Positions 40,763 through 49,887 of a stretch of 64,000 nucleotides of DNA are shown here, piece by piece. Under the pieces are notes generated by a model that saw only the letters and a list, made by a program, of their open reading frames with translations, was not told the origin of the DNA and ran no database searches. This DNA comes from an uncultured Lachnospiraceae bacterium (GTDB lineage: Bacteria > Bacillota > Clostridia > Lachnospirales > Lachnospiraceae): assembly GCA_947089905.1 (NCBI GenBank), contig CAMUMG010000002.1, forward strand, positions 248,001-312,000, given 5' to 3'. Within the stretch, counting starts at the first letter, position 1. The number at the start of each line of letters is the position of its first letter. A program made the translations under genes and the position numbers.

Positions 40763-40861
40763 TGGGAAATATGGTAGATGATACAATAGAAAATCAGATA
40801 GCTATTCTCACACAGGGGATAGAAAAAAACAATGGAATTACTCTAAACCAGTTAAAATAGA
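40763..40861 (+). CDS. Small ORF (32 codons) in the rpoD-fabG gap
   Basis: TTG start 7 nt after GAGGTGA. The peptide is acidic at first and helical: NMVDDTIENQIAILTQGIEKN. The stop is TAG at 40859. It is placed directly under a strong promoter and before a hairpin, so it could be a leader peptide or a remnant of a larger gene. No family is recognised. Confidence 0.35.
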
Positions 40862-41034
40862 GAATAGCAATTAGGAGTCCTCTTCTTCTTAGGTGAAGAA
40901 GGACTAATCAAAAATCAACTTAATCACTGTGATAAACAGATAAAAGTGGATGAAAACGATACCTAAGAAAAATTTATATAGAGAGTACATAAGTAAGTAT
41001 AATACAAAAGAAAAAAGAATACAAAAGAAAATTA

Positions 41035-41071
41035 ACCGCTGTAAAATAAAATTTTTGCAGCGGTTTTTTTA
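41035..41071 (+). terminator. Rho-independent terminator, unassigned transcript
   Basis: ACCGCTGTAAAAT pairs with ATTTTTGCAGCGGT and is followed by TTTTTT. Confidence 0.85.
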
Positions 41072-41221
41072 TGCACAGACCCATGCAGAGGAAATATGCC
41101 ACTGAGGCAGCACACAAGTCCCTTATTTTAATCTTTGGTTTGCCTACAGCAAAAGGAAGCTCCAAATCTCTTTAGGTGGGGAAGATGTCACGAATTAGAT
41201 CTGAGAAAAAAACAGAGTTAC

Positions 41222-41248
41222 TTGACATATTTGTCAGTTTAATATAAA
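41222..41248 (+). promoter_or_regulatory. Probable promoter and operator of the SDR gene
   Basis: TTGACA 41222-41227 and TATAAA 41243-41248, 15 bp apart, slightly short. The -35 region forms an inverted repeat TGACA/TGTCA (41223-41236), a possible repressor site. Confidence 0.5.
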
Positions 41249-41291
41249 ATTTTTAGTGGAAGTTTAAAAATTTAGAAAGCGAGGCAGCAGT

Positions 41292-42053
41292 ATGGGAAAG
41301 TTAGATGGTAAAGTAGTAATTATTACCGGCGGCGGAAGAGGTATTGGTTATGGAATTTCCACTGCCTTTGCAAAAGAAGGAGCAAACTTAGTTATTACAG
41401 GAAGAACTCTTTCAACACTTGAAAAGGCAAAGGAACAACTAGAGAAGGACTATAAAGTTGAAGTTCTTCCTGTTACAGCAGATGGTGGAAACGAAGAAGC
41501 AGTTGCAAATGTAATTCAAAAGGCAGTTGAAAAGTTTGGAAAGATTGATACAGTAGTAAATAATGCACAAGTATCAAAGTCTGGTGTTATGTTAGCAGAT
41601 CATACAAAAGAAGATTTTGATCTTGCTATTTACTCTGGATTATATGCTACTTTTTTCTATATGAGAGCAGCATTTCCTTATTTAAAAGAAACAAAAGGTT
41701 CTGTAATTAATTTTGCTTCTGGGGCTGGTTTATTTGGAAGACTGGGACAATCTTCCTATGCAGCAGCAAAAGAGGGAATTCGTGGAATGTCCAGAGTAGC
41801 AGCAGCAGAATGGGGACAATTTGGTATTAATGTCAATGTTGTCTGTCCACTTGCTATGACAGAAAGTCTAGAAAAATGGAAAGAGGCATATCCAGATCTG
41901 TATGAAAAGACAATTCAGGGGATACCACTTGGAAGATTTGCAGATCCAGAAAAAGATATCGGACGAGTTTGTGTTTTTCTCTCTTCTGAAGAAGGAAGTT
42001 ATATTACAGGAGAAACAATCACTCTTCAAGGCGGTAGTGGGTTAAGACCTTAA
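41292..42053 (+). CDS. Short-chain dehydrogenase/reductase (FabG-like)
   Basis: A 253-residue NAD(P)-dependent oxidoreductase of the classical SDR type: Rossmann motif TGGGRGIGYG (about 12-21), NNAQVS (about 88-93), the active-site tyrosine/lysine in SSYAAAKEG (Y155, K159), and a C-terminal VCVFLSSEEGSYITGETITLQGG as in FabG-like enzymes. The NAG motif is NAQ here. It might be a 3-oxoacyl-ACP reductase or a more general alcohol dehydrogenase; neighbouring genes give no pathway. The ATG follows AGCGAGGCAGCAG. A perfect terminator follows. Confidence 0.88.
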   Translation: MGKLDGKVVIITGGGRGIGYGISTAFAKEGANLVITGRTLSTLEKAKEQLEKDYKVEVLPVTADGGNEEAVANVIQKAVEKFGKIDTVVNNAQVSKSGVMLADHTKEDFDLAIYSGLYATFFYMRAAFPYLKETKGSVINFASGAGLFGRLGQSSYAAAKEGIRGMSRVAAAEWGQFGINVNVVCPLAMTESLEKWKEAYPDLYEKTIQGIPLGRFADPEKDIGRVCVFLSSEEGSYITGETITLQGGSGLRP

Positions 42054-42060
42054 TGACTAA

Positions 42061-42100
42061 AACAGCTCTGAAATAAAAATTTCAGAGCTGTTTCTTTTTC
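42061..42100 (+). terminator. Rho-independent terminator after the SDR gene
   Basis: AACAGCTCTGAAAT pairs with ATTTCAGAGCTGTT around AAAA, followed by TCTTTTTC. Confidence 0.92.
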
Positions 42101-42155
42101 TTGAAAGCCTATAGAATATATGGTATTATATGAAAAAGAAAAGGAGTGATTATAA

Positions 42156-42584
42156 GTGAAGATTTCAACGAAAGGGCGTTATGCTTTGAGGATGCTTTTG
42201 GACTTAGCAGAGCATGAAACAAATAATTATATTGCACTTAAAGATATAGCAGAGCGACAAAAAATTTCTAAAAAGTATCTGGAACAAATTGTTACAGTAT
42301 TAAATAAAGCACAAGTTTTACAGACAAGTCGTGGTTATCAAGGAGGATATCGACTGGCAAAATCTCCAAAACAATGTACAGTAGGCGAAATCCTACGTTT
42401 GACAGAAGGGGGTTTAGCTCCTGTCAGTTGTTTAGAACATCAGCCTAATCAATGTGAAAGAAGTAATCAATGTGTTATGCTTCCAGTATGGAAAGGATTA
42501 GAGCAGGTAATCAATGAATATTTAGATCATATTACTTTACAAGATCTTTTAGAGCAACAGCGTGAGTACAATATTAAAATTTAA
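42156..42584 (+). CDS. Rrf2-family transcriptional regulator
   Basis: A 142-residue winged-helix regulator: MKISTKGRYALRMLLDLAEH, IALKDIAERQKISKKYLEQIVTVLNKAQVLQTSRGYQGGY, then PKQCTVGEILRLTEGG. Three cysteines near the middle (CLEH...CERSNQC) lie where IscR-type proteins carry an Fe-S cluster, so redox or Fe-S sensing is possible. In Clostridia, proteins of this family (IscR, CymR) also control cysteine and sulphur metabolism; cysK lies 4 kb away and is not directly adjacent. Its own transcript ends at a hairpin (42594-42631). Confidence 0.9.
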   Translation: MKISTKGRYALRMLLDLAEHETNNYIALKDIAERQKISKKYLEQIVTVLNKAQVLQTSRGYQGGYRLAKSPKQCTVGEILRLTEGGLAPVSCLEHQPNQCERSNQCVMLPVWKGLEQVINEYLDHITLQDLLEQQREYNIKI

Positions 42585-42593
42585 AAATAGAGG

Positions 42594-42632
42594 GAGTATA
42601 CAAGTAAGGAAGATGCTTGCATACTCTTTTTA
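42594..42632 (+). terminator. Terminator after the Rrf2 gene
   Basis: GAGTATACAAG pairs with CTTGCATACTC around TAAGGAAGATG, followed by TTTTTA. Confidence 0.85.
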
Positions 42633-42722
42633 AAATATTTTATGGGTTCTTGCATAATAGTATTTCGTATAGTATAATAAAAAACTGATTTTATAGTTTG
42701 AGAGTAAAAAGAGGGAAGAGAA

Positions 42723-44690
42723 ATGGAGGATAAAATTCTAATTAAACGAAGTATTCGCTTCAAAATAATGACAATAACAACAATGATTGTTATTGCTGTT
42801 ATGTTAGTATGTACCGCAGTCCTTCGGTATTCTATGAGAAATTTGACGGAATCTATATTGTTAGATGTATTACAGCCTATGGCAAAACAGTCTTCAAAAG
42901 CAATAGAAGCAGATATTCATTTGATGGCGGATAGAATAATGGTTATAGCTTCTGACAATAGACTTAATCTAAAAAATACTACAACAGAAGAAATAATAGA
43001 TGTACTCAAAGATGCACGAAATGTCTATGAATTTTATGGAATCGGAATTTATGATATGTCAGGAAATATAATTGTTGCAGATGGGGATATTTATAACAGT
43101 TTTTTAGAAGCAGAATGGTTTGAACTTTTACAGGAAACAAATAATTTAACTGTTGCAGATCCATTAGTTACAGAGCAATATGTAGGAATTCCTATGGGGA
43201 TGCCAATAAAGGTAGAACAAGAAACCGTGGCGTATTTAGTAGGCATTTATAAATATGACATGTTAAGGGAAGTATTAAGTGCAATCCATATTGGTCAAAG
43301 TGGTATGGCATTGATTATTAATGAGAATGGAAAAATTGTAGGACACCATCAAATAGAAGTAGTACAACAAGAGTTAAATATTTATGATCTCGATACAAAA
43401 GCTTCTGCACATCAAATTTTTGATCGTATGATTACTAGAGAATCTGGTTCGATGGAAGGGGTTGTAAATGGGCAGGATTCTTATGTATCTTTTTGTCCAA
43501 TTCGAGGAACACGTTGGTCATTTGCAGTAGAAGTACCAAAGAAAGACTATATACATTCGACTAATGTTGCTCTATTAAATACTATGGTCGGCACATTTGC
43601 AGCATTAATTGTAGCATTAATTGTAATTTGGGGAGTAACAACAGTAATTTCCAATCAACTTAAAAAACTGATTATACGAATGAATAGTTTTGCAAAAGGT
43701 GATTTAAAATCTGAAATAGAGATTAAGCAGTCAAAAGACGAGGTAGAAATTCTTTCTATTTCTTTAGAAACTACACGAAAAAGCCTTAATGGATATTTAG
43801 TAGAGGTACAAAGAGTCTTAGAGAGTATATCAAAGGGAAATTTAAATGTATCTGCGGATGGAGAATATCAGGGGGATTTTATAGTTTTAAAAGAGTCTTT
43901 AATTCAAATTATTAATTCTTTGAATCAAATGATGAAACAAATTAATGATACTGCAAATCAGTTGACAGAAACTGCTCATAGTATGGGAAGTCAGTCAGAT
44001 GAATTACAGCATGTAGTAGTAAGACAGACAGATGCAATGTCTGATTTAAATTCAGAAGTAGAAAGTATTAAAAATAACTTAAATGATGTGACAGAAAATA
44101 CAAAAGCAACACGTCAGCGGGCATCTGAAATTGCAATGCAGATTGCTGGTGGAAGTGAGAAGATGAAGGAATTAAAAGCGGCTATGGAGGCAATTGATAA
44201 AAACGCAGAGGATATTAATCATATTACTAAAATGATTGAAGAGATCTCAAAGCAGACCAATATTCTCTCTCTAAATGCAGCAATAGAAGCTTCTAGGGCA
44301 GGAGAGGCAGGTAAAAGCTTTTCTGTAGTAGCACAAAAGGTAAAGGGTTTGGCGGCTCAAAGTGCAGAAGCTGCTAATAATACCATGAGGATGATAGAAA
44401 GATCCAGTGAGCTCATTAGAATGGGAGTAAAGTTGACAGTAGAAACGTCTGAATCTTTAGAAGAGATTAATAAAAAATCAGATGCTGTTACAGAAATTGC
44501 CAGTCGTTTATCGGAAACAGTAGAAATTCAAGAAACATCTTTACATAAAATAGCAGAAAAGATGGAAGATATTTCTATTATCACAGAACAAAATCTTCAA
44601 TGCGCAGAAAAGGCATCCGATGTAAGCACAGATTTGAAAAAAGAATCTAATAGTTTAAAAGAATTACTTTCAAGATTTCAATTTCATTAA
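42723..44690 (+). CDS. Methyl-accepting chemotaxis protein
   Basis: A 655-residue chemoreceptor with a first membrane helix (about 15-38), a Cache-type extracellular sensor (YEFYGIGIYDMSGNIIVADGD ... GQSGMALIINENGKIVGHHQ), a second helix (about 285-305), a HAMP domain, and a signalling domain with the hairpin tip ISKQTNILSLNAAIEASRAGEAGKSFSVVAQK (about 525-555). Start ATG follows GAGGGAAGAGAA. It is directly followed by an FMN-binding lipoprotein 14 bp downstream, so the two may be one unit for sensing and redox at the envelope. Confidence 0.92.
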   Translation: MEDKILIKRSIRFKIMTITTMIVIAVMLVCTAVLRYSMRNLTESILLDVLQPMAKQSSKAIEADIHLMADRIMVIASDNRLNLKNTTTEEIIDVLKDARNVYEFYGIGIYDMSGNIIVADGDIYNSFLEAEWFELLQETNNLTVADPLVTEQYVGIPMGMPIKVEQETVAYLVGIYKYDMLREVLSAIHIGQSGMALIINENGKIVGHHQIEVVQQELNIYDLDTKASAHQIFDRMITRESGSMEGVVNGQDSYVSFCPIRGTRWSFAVEVPKKDYIHSTNVALLNTMVGTFAALIVALIVIWGVTTVISNQLKKLIIRMNSFAKGDLKSEIEIKQSKDEVEILSISLETTRKSLNGYLVEVQRVLESISKGNLNVSADGEYQGDFIVLKESLIQIINSLNQMMKQINDTANQLTETAHSMGSQSDELQHVVVRQTDAMSDLNSEVESIKNNLNDVTENTKATRQRASEIAMQIAGGSEKMKELKAAMEAIDKNAEDINHITKMIEEISKQTNILSLNAAIEASRAGEAGKSFSVVAQKVKGLAAQSAEAANNTMRMIERSSELIRMGVKLTVETSESLEEINKKSDAVTEIASRLSETVEIQETSLHKIAEKMEDISIITEQNLQCAEKASDVSTDLKKESNSLKELLSRFQFH

Positions 44691-44704
44691 AAAATTGTAC
44701 AGAG

Positions 44705-45166
44705 ATGGGGAAAAAAATGAAACAGATTAAAATAATTGGAACTATTTTAACAGTTACACTATTATTAGTTGGCTGTGGGCCTAAGCAGGCAAAGATGCAG
44801 GATGGTTCTTATACAGCACAGATGTTAGAGTATTCTAATGGATGGAGAGAATATGTAACAATTACAGTTAAAAATGGTGAGATTGTTACAACAGAATATA
44901 ATGCAGAAAATGCCAGTGGATTTATCAAAAGCTGGGATAATGATTATATGAAAAGAATGAAACTTGCAAAAGGAACGTATCCAAATGAATATACTCGTCT
45001 TTATGCTGCCCAGCTTACAGGACAAATAAAGGCACCAAAGATTGATGCTGTAACCGGTGCTAGTCATTCAGGAGAGAATTTTCAAAGATTATCTTATGCA
45101 GTTGTAGAACAGGCAATAAAAGGAGATTCGGCTATTGTTTTATTAAGTCCTTCATCACTAGACTAA
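44705..45166 (+). CDS. FMN-binding (flavinylated) lipoprotein
   Basis: A 153-residue exported protein with a lipobox (LLLVGCGPK) and an FMN_bind domain. The motif DAVTGASHS matches D-x-x-[ST]-G-A-[ST], where FMN is covalently attached through phosphoester linkage by ApbE. YTAQMLEYSNGWREYVTI and GEIVTTEY are also typical. It should carry electrons on the outer face of the membrane. The first ATG (44705) or the fifth codon (MKQIK, 44717) could start; both fit. It follows a chemoreceptor and precedes a terminator. No apbE gene is in the window. Confidence 0.88.
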   Translation: MGKKMKQIKIIGTILTVTLLLVGCGPKQAKMQDGSYTAQMLEYSNGWREYVTITVKNGEIVTTEYNAENASGFIKSWDNDYMKRMKLAKGTYPNEYTRLYAAQLTGQIKAPKIDAVTGASHSGENFQRLSYAVVEQAIKGDSAIVLLSPSSLD

Positions 45167-45174
45167 CAAAATTT

Positions 45175-45200
45175 TTGGGAACAGGTTTTACCTGTTCCCA
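45175..45200. terminator. Rho-independent terminator between convergent genes
   Basis: TGGGAACAGG pairs with CCTGTTCCCA around TTTTA. It lies between the FMN-binding protein gene and the convergent hemerythrin gene. Confidence 0.85.
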
Positions 45201-45216
45201 ATATAATTATAGTATT

Positions 45217-46575
45217 CTAATATTCTTTTTTCTTTTCAAAGAAAATATCGATATTTTTCTTAATATCCGCAGGTTTTAAGTATTTTAGTAAATATCCAGT
45301 TGGCTTTAAAGACATGATTTTTTTTACACTCTCTTGATCGTTTCTGTCAGTTAGAAAAATGACAGGAATATCTGCAAATGCTTTTTCTGAGCGAAGCATT
45401 TCTAATGTTCTCTTTCCATCACAAATTGGCATTTCATCTTCTAATAAAATCAAATCAGGTCTATTTAAAGTAATAGCTCGAATTGCAGATATGGCAGACT
45501 CAACCAGTGCAACTTCATAATCCTTATTTAATAATTCCTTCATTTGTTGTTGTATCATCTTAGAATCTTCTACTACAAGTACTTTTCTCTTCTGATTTTT
45601 TTCTTGTTCCTCTCGATTTATAAGATATTTTTCAACTTCAGTTACAGCATTTTCTGTTTCAATAGGAATTCCAACCCCTTTTTCAAGCAAATGTGGTGCA
45701 ATGACACAATAAGAAAAATATCCTTCTCCTGTATTAAGTAATAAACTAACTTGCAATTTTTCTCGCTCGAATATTTTTTGAAATTGTTCATAAGACAAAA
45801 GATTTTCCTCTTTTAACTCATATGATTCTGTATTGGGAAGCTGTTTCATAATACGCCTTACAAATTGCTGTGCTGTATATCTAGTGGCGTGAATCAACGT
45901 GCTATTTAATTTATTTGATGGAACTTTCATAATTTTTCCGACTGTATTAACTAAAAGTTTTTCCTCAAAAACTAAAATGATCTCGTGTCTTTTTTTATCC
46001 TGTTTTGTTCCATAAACTAAACGATAATATACCCCTTGCCCGAATCTTTCTCCGCCATAAGTATCACTGATCACTTGAGATTTCAGATGAAACATATTAA
46101 ATACTAGCTGGATGATCAGATTTTTCATAGCCTCAAGCTCTTCACTCGGTAAAAGATGTTCCCATTTTCTTATAGTTTTTCCTGTCATAGAAAGATCCTC
46201 TGTCACAGTATGTCCAATCAACCATCCAGCACAGACGCCTAAAAAGTGATCGATTGCTTCTGGAGAATAAGCAGTCTGTTCTAATTCCTGTTCGAGCTCC
46301 AAAAGTGTATTTTCCCGAAATCCTTTATGTATATATCTATGCTGTTCTAGTCCTTCATAATGAATAGAAGCCATATATTTTTCTTCATCAGCAAAATGTT
46401 TTATCGCATGTCCTTTAAAAAATTTGATTCCTTCTTGACATGCCCATTGACTGTTCTTTTCATCGTTTTTTAATGCAAAAAGTTTGTTGATAATCTTAAA
46501 AAGTCGCTGATGTTCTTTATCGATAATATCTACTCCGATTTTGAACTCATCCTGCCATATAAACTGGGTATCCAT
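45217..46575 (-). CDS. Hemerythrin - CheX-like - response regulator fusion
   Basis: A 452-residue three-part protein. Residues 1-135 are a hemerythrin domain (GVDIIDKEHQRLF, HFADEEKYM, HRYIHKGF, GWLIGHTVTEDLSM), which binds a di-iron oxygen site. The middle (about 180-300) resembles a CheX/CheC-type phosphatase or chemotaxis adaptor. From about 325 a response-regulator receiver domain follows (KVLVVEDSKMIQQQM, then PDLILLEDEMPICDG, VIFLTDRND, TGYLLKYLKPADI). The usual phospho-acceptor position in LILLD is Glu (LILLEDEMP), so normal phosphorylation is doubtful. ATG follows AGGAGG. It is convergent with the chemoreceptor unit, hinting at O2-linked chemotaxis. Confidence 0.85.
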   Translation of the reverse strand: MDTQFIWQDEFKIGVDIIDKEHQRLFKIINKLFALKNDEKNSQWACQEGIKFFKGHAIKHFADEEKYMASIHYEGLEQHRYIHKGFRENTLLELEQELEQTAYSPEAIDHFLGVCAGWLIGHTVTEDLSMTGKTIRKWEHLLPSEELEAMKNLIIQLVFNMFHLKSQVISDTYGGERFGQGVYYRLVYGTKQDKKRHEIILVFEEKLLVNTVGKIMKVPSNKLNSTLIHATRYTAQQFVRRIMKQLPNTESYELKEENLLSYEQFQKIFEREKLQVSLLLNTGEGYFSYCVIAPHLLEKGVGIPIETENAVTEVEKYLINREEQEKNQKRKVLVVEDSKMIQQQMKELLNKDYEVALVESAISAIRAITLNRPDLILLEDEMPICDGKRTLEMLRSEKAFADIPVIFLTDRNDQESVKKIMSLKPTGYLLKYLKPADIKKNIDIFFEKKKEY

Positions 46576-46645
46576 ATAAAAAGTTCCTCCTTTGCTACAA
46601 TCAAACTCATATTTTTTTAAATTGTCAGCTTGACAATAGAATTAG

Positions 46646-47575
46646 TTAATCAGAAAACATAGGAGTGGAAAGATAGCGATCCCCTGTATCTGGAAGCAGT
46701 ACCACAATTACTTTTCCATGATGTTCAGGTTGTTTTGCTATCTGTGCTGCGGCAAAAATAGCAGCACCAGAAGAAATACCAACTAAAATACCTTCCTTTT
46801 TTGCAATTTCTCTACCTGTTTCAAAAGCATCTTCATCTGTAACAGGAATAACAGCATCATAAATTTTGGTATTTAGTGTATCTGGTATAAAACCCGCTCC
46901 GATTCCCTGAATTTTATGAGAGCCGGAGAGTCCCTTAGAAAGAATTGGAGAACTCGCAGGCTCGACAGCTATGATTTGAATATTCGGATTACATGACTTT
47001 AAATATTCGCCTGTACCAGAGATTGTACCTCCTGTTCCAACACCAGCAACAAAAATGTCGATAGTTCCATCTGTATCATTCCAAATTTCAGGTCCTGTAG
47101 TATCACGGTGTGTTGCAGGATTTGTAGGATTAGTAAATTGACTTGGAAGGAAGCTATTTGGTAGTTTAGCTGCCAGTTCTTCTGCCTTTTCTATTGCTCC
47201 TTTCATCCCCTTTTTTCCATCGGTCAGAACTAATTGTGCACCATATGCTTTTAACAAATTGCGACGTTCTATACTCATTGTTTCTGGCATAGTAAGGATT
47301 ATTTTATAACCTCTTGCAGCGGCAACACAGGCAAGACCAATACCAGTATTGCCGCTGGTCGGTTCAATAATTGTAGAGTCTGGCTTGAGAAATCCCTTTT
47401 TGATTGCTTCATCAATCATAGTCTTAGCAATTCTATCTTTTACACTTCCAGCAGGATTTAGATATTCTAACTTTGCATAGATTTTAGCATTAAGGTTTTG
47501 ATTTTTACAATAATTAGTAAGCATCAAAAGGGGAGTATTTCCAATTAAATCTGTAATTGTTTCATATACCTTCAT
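46646..47575 (-). CDS. cysK: Cysteine synthase A
   Basis: A 309-residue PLP enzyme making cysteine from O-acetylserine and sulphide. The PLP lysine lies in [11 protein letters not shown] (about residue 43), [14 protein letters not shown] (phosphate loop) and [14 protein letters not shown] are also present, plus the C-terminal [14 protein letters not shown] chose ATG 47575 because GGAGGTT ends 5 nt upstream; the longer frame to 47650 is AT-rich and unlikely. Its start is preceded by a 300-bp gap that contains the divergent promoter regions. No cysE gene is next to it. Confidence 0.95.
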   Translation of the reverse strand: MKVYETITDLIGNTPLLMLTNYCKNQNLNAKIYAKLEYLNPAGSVKDRIAKTMIDEAIKKGFLKPDSTIIEPTSGNTGIGLACVAAARGYKIILTMPETMSIERRNLLKAYGAQLVLTDGKKGMKGAIEKAEELAAKLPNSFLPSQFTNPTNPATHRDTTGPEIWNDTDGTIDIFVAGVGTGGTISGTGEYLKSCNPNIQIIAVEPASSPILSKGLSGSHKIQGIGAGFIPDTLNTKIYDAVIPVTDEDAFETGREIAKKEGILVGISSGAAIFAAAQIAKQPEHHGKVIVVLLPDTGDRYLSTPMFSD

Positions 47576-47876
47576 TTTAACCTCCATATTATAGTTGATA
47601 TTTATAAGAAAATAATAGACTTTTCTATTAAAATAATACTTAAAAAACATAAATATTTATATAAATGTTATAGCATATTGTGATTAGAGTGTCAATATAA
47701 GCGTGAAAAAATTGAGAAGGTATGATATAATCATATGTAACTTTTATTCAATACATACGAATAAGAGATGAATACATATTATTTCTATACAAAGTAGAAG
47801 TTGTATCAGATGGCGTTCTTGAATTTGTTACAAAAAATAGCATTACACAAATAATTACACAGAAATGAGGATAATT
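47576..47876. other. 300-bp divergent intergenic region
   Basis: Promoter region of cysK (minus) and of the DUF4358-DHHW lipoprotein (plus). AT-rich, with GGTATGATATAATC near 47718-47731 as a possible -10 region for the plus strand. No gene or strong hairpin was found. Confidence 0.5.
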
Positions 47877-49655
47877 ATGAGAAAAGAAAAAAAACAAATA
47901 GCAAAAACCATTTTTAGTCTAACTGTTGCGGCACTTATACTCACTTCGTGCAGCCAAAAGGAACCTGAAAAAGAGGTAGGTGTCAGTCCAGAACCGACGA
48001 AGGAATTAGTTAGTACAACACCAACTCCAGAATCGACAAAAGAACCAGCGGATCCAACGTCAAGTGAAGAGCCAACTAAAGAACCAGTGAGCCCAGAGCC
48101 AACCAAAGAACCAATAAGCCCAACACCAAGTGAAGAGCCAACTAAAGAACCAGTGAGCCCAGAGCCAACCAAAGAACCAATAAGCCCAACACCAAGTGAA
48201 GAGCCAACTAAAGAGCCAGTGAGCCCAGAGCCAACCAAGAAGCCAGCAAGCCCGACACCAAGCCTAACACCGACCAAAAAGCCAGCAAGCCCAACGCCAA
48301 GCCCAGCACCGACCAAAAAGCCAGTAAGTCCGACACCAAGCCCAGCACCGACCAAAAAGCCAGTAAGTCCGACACCAACCAAAGAGCCATCGGATGATCA
48401 GGAATTGTCTAAACAGAATATGGAAGATATTTTTGATAATATTTATAAGAATGTATCAAAAGATCTTCCAGCGATTATTAATAAGGAAATAACAAAAGAT
48501 ACTGCCGAATATTATCTTGGAACTTCAGAAATAGAATTTGAGGAAGCACTTGCCTCAGAAGCTATGATTATGTCTGTTCCATATTCTGTTTGTTTAATTC
48601 GTATGCCAGAAGGAAGTAATATAGAAGAGGCAAAAAGAAAAATTGTTGAGTCTGCAAATCCAAATAAATGGATTTGTGTTGGAGTTGATCCAAAGGATGT
48701 TTTAGTTGGAAGTGTGGATCGTCATATTTTATTGGTTATGGCAGATTCTATTTCAAAAGAAATTATGGATTCCTTCCTCTCTTTACAAAAGACGGGAGAA
48801 AAAACAGAAGTATTATCACAGGCAGTAGCACCAGATGAAAATGGACTTTTATTCTATAAAGATTCCTGTGCTAAATCTTTGGGAACATATCAGGAAAATT
48901 CAGTAGTTCAACTGGCAAAAAAGATAGAGTCAATTAAAGATCAATATCTTAAAAATCAAACTAATGTATATTATGCTGTAATTCCAGATAAAAGTTTTTT
49001 TATACCAAATACCGATCTTTCCTCTGAGGATTATTTTAGTTTGTCCTATGTATTACAAGAAAATATAAAAGATACCGTATATATTCCTTTGCTTTATGAC
49101 TTAGAGTTATCAGATTATTATAACTCCGATCACCATTGGAGACAGGAAAAACTATTTGGTATTTTACAGGTATTAGGGCAAACAATGGGATTTGAAGTAT
49201 CAGAAAAAGACTTTACAGAAAATAAACTATATCCTTATCATGGGGTTTATAGTTCTTATATGAAAGATGCAAAAGAAGAAGCAATGATATACTTAACTAG
49301 TAAATATACTGAAGAGGCAATAGTACAACGATATGAAAAAGAAGATAGTACAGGAGTGTATTTTTTAGAGGAGTGGAAGAGTAATACCCCATATAATCTA
49401 TTTTTAGGAGGTTCTAATCCACTTGTTACAATTACAAATCCATCTGTTCATAACGGTAAAGAATTAATTATTTTTGGAGATTCTTTTATGAACAGTCTTG
49501 CTCCTCTCTTGACAGGGGTATATGAAAAGATTACCTTAGTGGATTTAAGATTTGTAATGAGTTCTTATCTCGAAGAGGTAATGGAATTTCATGGACAAGA
49601 TGTTTTATTTCTATATAATATGGCAGTTGTAAATAATAGCATGTTATTAAAATAA
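47877..49655 (+). CDS. DUF4358-DHHW fusion lipoprotein with Pro-rich repeats
   Basis: A 592-residue exported lipoprotein. The lipobox (LILTSCSQK) is followed by about 120 residues of tandem P-T-K-E-P-[VI]-S-P-[ET]-P repeats (48010-48385), then a DUF4358 region (YYLGTSEIEFEEALASEAM, SVCLIRMPEGSN, RHILLVMAD), then a DHHW/AlgX-like domain (YYNSDHHWRQEKLFGIL, and FGDSFMNSLAPLL as the SGNH-type Ser). ATG 47877 follows ATGAGGATAAT. The two domains are separate genes at 33598 and 37163. The repeats are a long wall-spanning linker. Role: transfer of an acyl group to a surface polymer, by family analogy. Confidence 0.88.
   Translation: MRKEKKQIAKTIFSLTVAALILTSCSQKEPEKEVGVSPEPTKELVSTTPTPESTKEPADPTSSEEPTKEPVSPEPTKEPISPTPSEEPTKEPVSPEPTKEPISPTPSEEPTKEPVSPEPTKKPASPTPSLTPTKKPASPTPSPAPTKKPVSPTPSPAPTKKPVSPTPTKEPSDDQELSKQNMEDIFDNIYKNVSKDLPAIINKEITKDTAEYYLGTSEIEFEEALASEAMIMSVPYSVCLIRMPEGSNIEEAKRKIVESANPNKWICVGVDPKDVLVGSVDRHILLVMADSISKEIMDSFLSLQKTGEKTEVLSQAVAPDENGLLFYKDSCAKSLGTYQENSVVQLAKKIESIKDQYLKNQTNVYYAVIPDKSFFIPNTDLSSEDYFSLSYVLQENIKDTVYIPLLYDLELSDYYNSDHHWRQEKLFGILQVLGQTMGFEVSEKDFTENKLYPYHGVYSSYMKDAKEEAMIYLTSKYTEEAIVQRYEKEDSTGVYFLEEWKSNTPYNLFLGGSNPLVTITNPSVHNGKELIIFGDSFMNSLAPLLTGVYEKITLVDLRFVMSSYLEEVMEFHGQDVLFLYNMAVVNNSMLLK
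48010..48385 (+). repeat. Proline-rich tandem repeats in the DHHW lipoprotein gene
   Basis: Imperfect repeats of 30-66 bp encoding E-P-T-K-E-P-V-S-P and later T-K-K-P-A-S-P-T-P-S-P. The second, third and fourth long units (48070-48250) are nearly identical, which makes length variation between strains likely. Confidence 0.85.
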
Positions 49656-49657
49656 AT

Positions 49658-49704
49658 AATAGGACTAGTGCAAAATAAATCGAATTTTTGCACTAGTCCT
49701 ATTA
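49658..49704 (+). terminator. Terminator after the DUF4358-DHHW gene
   Basis: AATAGGACTAGTGCAAAA pairs fully with TTTTTGCACTAGTCCTATT, loop about 10 nt. Confidence 0.88.
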
Positions 49705-49887
49705 AAATTAACCCCACCTTTTTGGATTTTTGGAGGAAATTAGAGTTTATTGAAAGAAAATGAACTTTTGCCATTAGGTTACTTTCTAATGTATAAATTA
49801 CTTCTTATAGGAGAAAATATACATGAAGCGATCATTATCTGTGGATAAATAGACGCAGAAATTATACAGAAAGGCAGGGGTGCAAGA

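Larger units (their letters stand above)
40302..41291. other. 1-kb gap with a strong promoter, small ORF and hairpins
   Basis: No gene over 60 codons is convincing. A consensus promoter (40680-40708) drives leftward-to-right transcription. It is followed by a ribosome site (AAGAGGTG) and a 32-codon ORF at TTG 40763 (MGNMVDDTIENQIAILTQ...), then two hairpins: AGTCCTCTTCTTC/GAAGAAGGACT (40876-40907) and ACCGCTG/CAGCGGT plus T-run (41035-41070). A conserved-looking GC-moderate stretch (41071-41215) follows, with no clear coding or RNA family. Confidence 0.55.

Noticed and set aside
41071..41215. 6S RNA or T-box leader
   Set aside because: I searched for 6S central-bubble features and the T-box GGTGG/ACC motif and did not find them; left as unassigned.
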